Notes under the pieces: generated by a model
What the model was told of the DNA's origin: nothing
The model's input: only the letters and a program-made list of their open reading frames with translations
Database searches by the model: none
Program-made: the position numbers and the translations under genes
Assembly: GCA_023391005.1 (NCBI GenBank)
Contig: JAEWBS010000134.1
Span: forward strand, 1-64,000
Length of the DNA stretch: 64,000 nucleotides
Direction: 5' to 3'
Source of the DNA: Bacillota bacterium
GTDB taxonomy: Bacteria; Bacillota; Clostridia; Oscillospirales; Ruminococcaceae
Part shown: one piece after another, positions 62,796 through 64,000 of the stretch
Layout: every line of letters begins with the position of its first letter
How positions within the stretch are numbered: the stretch's first letter is position 1

Positions 62796-64000
62796 ATGAC
62801 AAAATCCAATACTAAGAAGAAAAGTTTCGTTATGAGGGCTTTGGACACTGTTGAGCGCGTTGGTAACGGGCTTCCCGATCCCGCAACCCTGTTTCTCATA
62901 CTAACGGTTATTACGATTGTAATCTCCATGATCTGCGGCGGCTTGGGTATAGCTGTTACTTATGAAGGTGTTGACACTGCCAGCGGCAAAATCATTGAAA
63001 AGACGGTTACGGCCGTCAACCTCATGGCTCCGGACAGCATTCGCCATATGGTAACGACTGTTGTTGGCAACTTCACCGGATTTTTTGCGCTAGGCACTGT
63101 TTTTACCATTATCCTCGGCGTCGGTGTCGCTGACCGTACCGGCTTTTTGGGTTGCTTGCTGCGCAAAGTCGCCGCTTCCACCCCTAAAAGCATGGTTACC
63201 GCTGTGGTTGTGTTTCTGGGCATCATGTCTAACGTTGCTTCCTCTACCGGCTATGTGGTTCTGGTTCCTCTTGGCGCAATTTTATTTATGGCATTTGACC
63301 GTCACCCGATTGCAGGTCTTGCCGCTGCGTTCGCGGGCGTTTCCGGCGGTTGGAACGCGAACCTGCTCATCGGCACAAACGACCCGATGTTCGCAGGTAT
63401 GTCCACGCAGGCAGCACAGATGATTGACCCAAGCTACGAAGTCCTGCCGGTATGTAACTGGTACTTCATGATGGTTTCCACGGTGCTAATTACCATCATT
63501 GGCACCTTTATCACCGACAAGATTATTGAGCCGCGTCTGCCAAAATACGTTCCTGATGAGAATGCGACCGTCACCGACATTACCGTTAACGAAAAACGCG
63601 GCATGCGCTGGGCTGGCATTTCCGCTCTGTTTTACGTCATCCTGATGATTGCCTTGGTTGCGCCTTCTAATGGACTGCTGCGCAACCCGGAAACAGGTGG
63701 CTTTTTAAAGTCGCCGTTTATGAGCGGTATCATTTTCTTTATGATGCTCCTGTTTCTCATCCCCGGCCTTTTTTACGGTATTGGGGCAGGCATTATCAAG
63801 AATGACAAAGACGTCGTCAAGCTCATGACCAGTGCCATCTCGGGTTTGTCAAGCTTCATGGTTTTGATCTTCTTCGCGGCGCAATTTACCGCTTGCTTTA
63901 ATTATTCCAATCTCGGCACCATCCTGTCTGTCTCCGGCGCGAACTTCCTAAGCTCCATCGGCTTCGTCGGCTTACCGCTCATTATCTGCTTCATCATTCT
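62796..64000 (+). CDS. AbgT-family transporter, 3'-truncated by the window edge
   Basis: Open from ATG 62796 (TGAGGAGGTATATG upstream) to the window end, about 401 codons. Features of AbgT/p-aminobenzoyl-glutamate transporters: ERVGNGLPDPATLFLILTVI at the start, GVADRTGFLGCLLRKV, and NLLIGTNDPMFAGMSTQAAQ. Known members carry aminobenzoyl-glutamate, sulfonamides or related N-acyl amino acids. A nearby ATG at 62792 is out of frame and stops at once. The context (M20 hydrolase, C-S lyase) suggests import of N-acyl amino-acid conjugates. Confidence 0.9.
   Translation, partial: MTKSNTKKKSFVMRALDTVERVGNGLPDPATLFLILTVITIVISMICGGLGIAVTYEGVDTASGKIIEKTVTAVNLMAPDSIRHMVTTVVGNFTGFFALGTVFTIILGVGVADRTGFLGCLLRKVAASTPKSMVTAVVVFLGIMSNVASSTGYVVLVPLGAILFMAFDRHPIAGLAAAFAGVSGGWNANLLIGTNDPMFAGMSTQAAQMIDPSYEVLPVCNWYFMMVSTVLITIIGTFITDKIIEPRLPKYVPDENATVTDITVNEKRGMRWAGISALFYVILMIALVAPSNGLLRNPETGGFLKSPFMSGIIFFMMLLFLIPGLFYGIGAGIIKNDKDVVKLMTSAISGLSSFMVLIFFAAQFTACFNYSNLGTILSVSGANFLSSIGFVGLPLIICFII

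Noticed and set aside
1..64000. tRNA, rRNA or large classic riboswitches
   Set aside because: Intergenic regions were read on both strands for cloverleaf-like and common riboswitch cores; nothing convincing was found, although unknown RNAs cannot be excluded without a covariance-model search.

Overview
The window looks like a chromosomal segment of an anaerobic member of the Bacillota, class Clostridia, possibly close to the Oscillospirales. Supporting signs are strong AGGAGG-type ribosome binding sites with many TTG and GTG starts, BceRSAB-type and Opp/Nik-type operons, TRAP and AGCS transporters, and an absence of respiratory or outer-membrane genes. This assignment is an inference from gene content. 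No rRNA, tRNA, CRISPR array, phage module or intact insertion sequence was seen. Both edges cut genes: a HelD-like helicase on the left and an AbgT-type transporter on the right.

Layout. 0-7.2 kb: 3' part of helD, a CPBP membrane protease, and a BceRSAB-type peptide-antibiotic sensing and resistance operon. 7.3-13.3 kb: a TRAP transporter with an enolase-superfamily enzyme whose residues match D-tartrate dehydratase, divergent from a LysR regulator that overlaps an unusual stand-alone sensor-like protein. 13.4-14.8 kb: a decayed zone with a repeat and gene fragments. 14.8-22.7 kb: an amidase, a five-gene Opp/Nik-type importer and a two-component system. 22.7-26.7 kb: an array of palindromic units, then a His-rich CobW-family metallochaperone, a GTPase-permease fusion and a TIGR03943 protein. 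26.7-44.1 kb: two FecBCD-type importers, cupins, SAM methyltransferases, a Crp/Fnr regulator, a methyltransferase fused to a MarR-like domain, TetR, a heterodimeric ABC exporter and a MATE pump. 44.3-48.2 kb: AGCS symporter, glutaminase and LysR (glutamine use). 48.4-54.1 kb: a coiled-coil protein, then an operon of chemoreceptor, FMN-binding-like lipoprotein and EAL/GGDEF protein. 54.3-57.6 kb: two gene fragments fused at a junction, a MATE pump behind a transcription attenuator, and the second copy of the repeat. 57.8-64 kb: a sigma-54-dependent module with M20 amidohydrolase, AAA+ activator, PatB/MalY-type C-S lyase and AbgT transporter.

The most striking result is a shared palindromic site, GTTAG-N6-CTAAC. 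It occurs four times perfectly and once with a single change, always in promoter regions: before the Opp/Nik-type importer, the Crp/Fnr-FecBCD divergent region, the methyltransferase-MarR fusion, and (twice) the ABC exporter-MATE operon. Several copies overlap or directly follow recognisable -10 elements, as a repressor site would. This ties transporters spread over about 24 kb into one apparent regulon, next to a CobW metal-homeostasis operon, and suggests an undescribed metal or metal-chelate acquisition and efflux system with a methyltransferase-fused regulator. A second candidate system is the sigma-54 module, whose parts fit import, deacylation and C-S cleavage of N-acyl cysteine conjugates.
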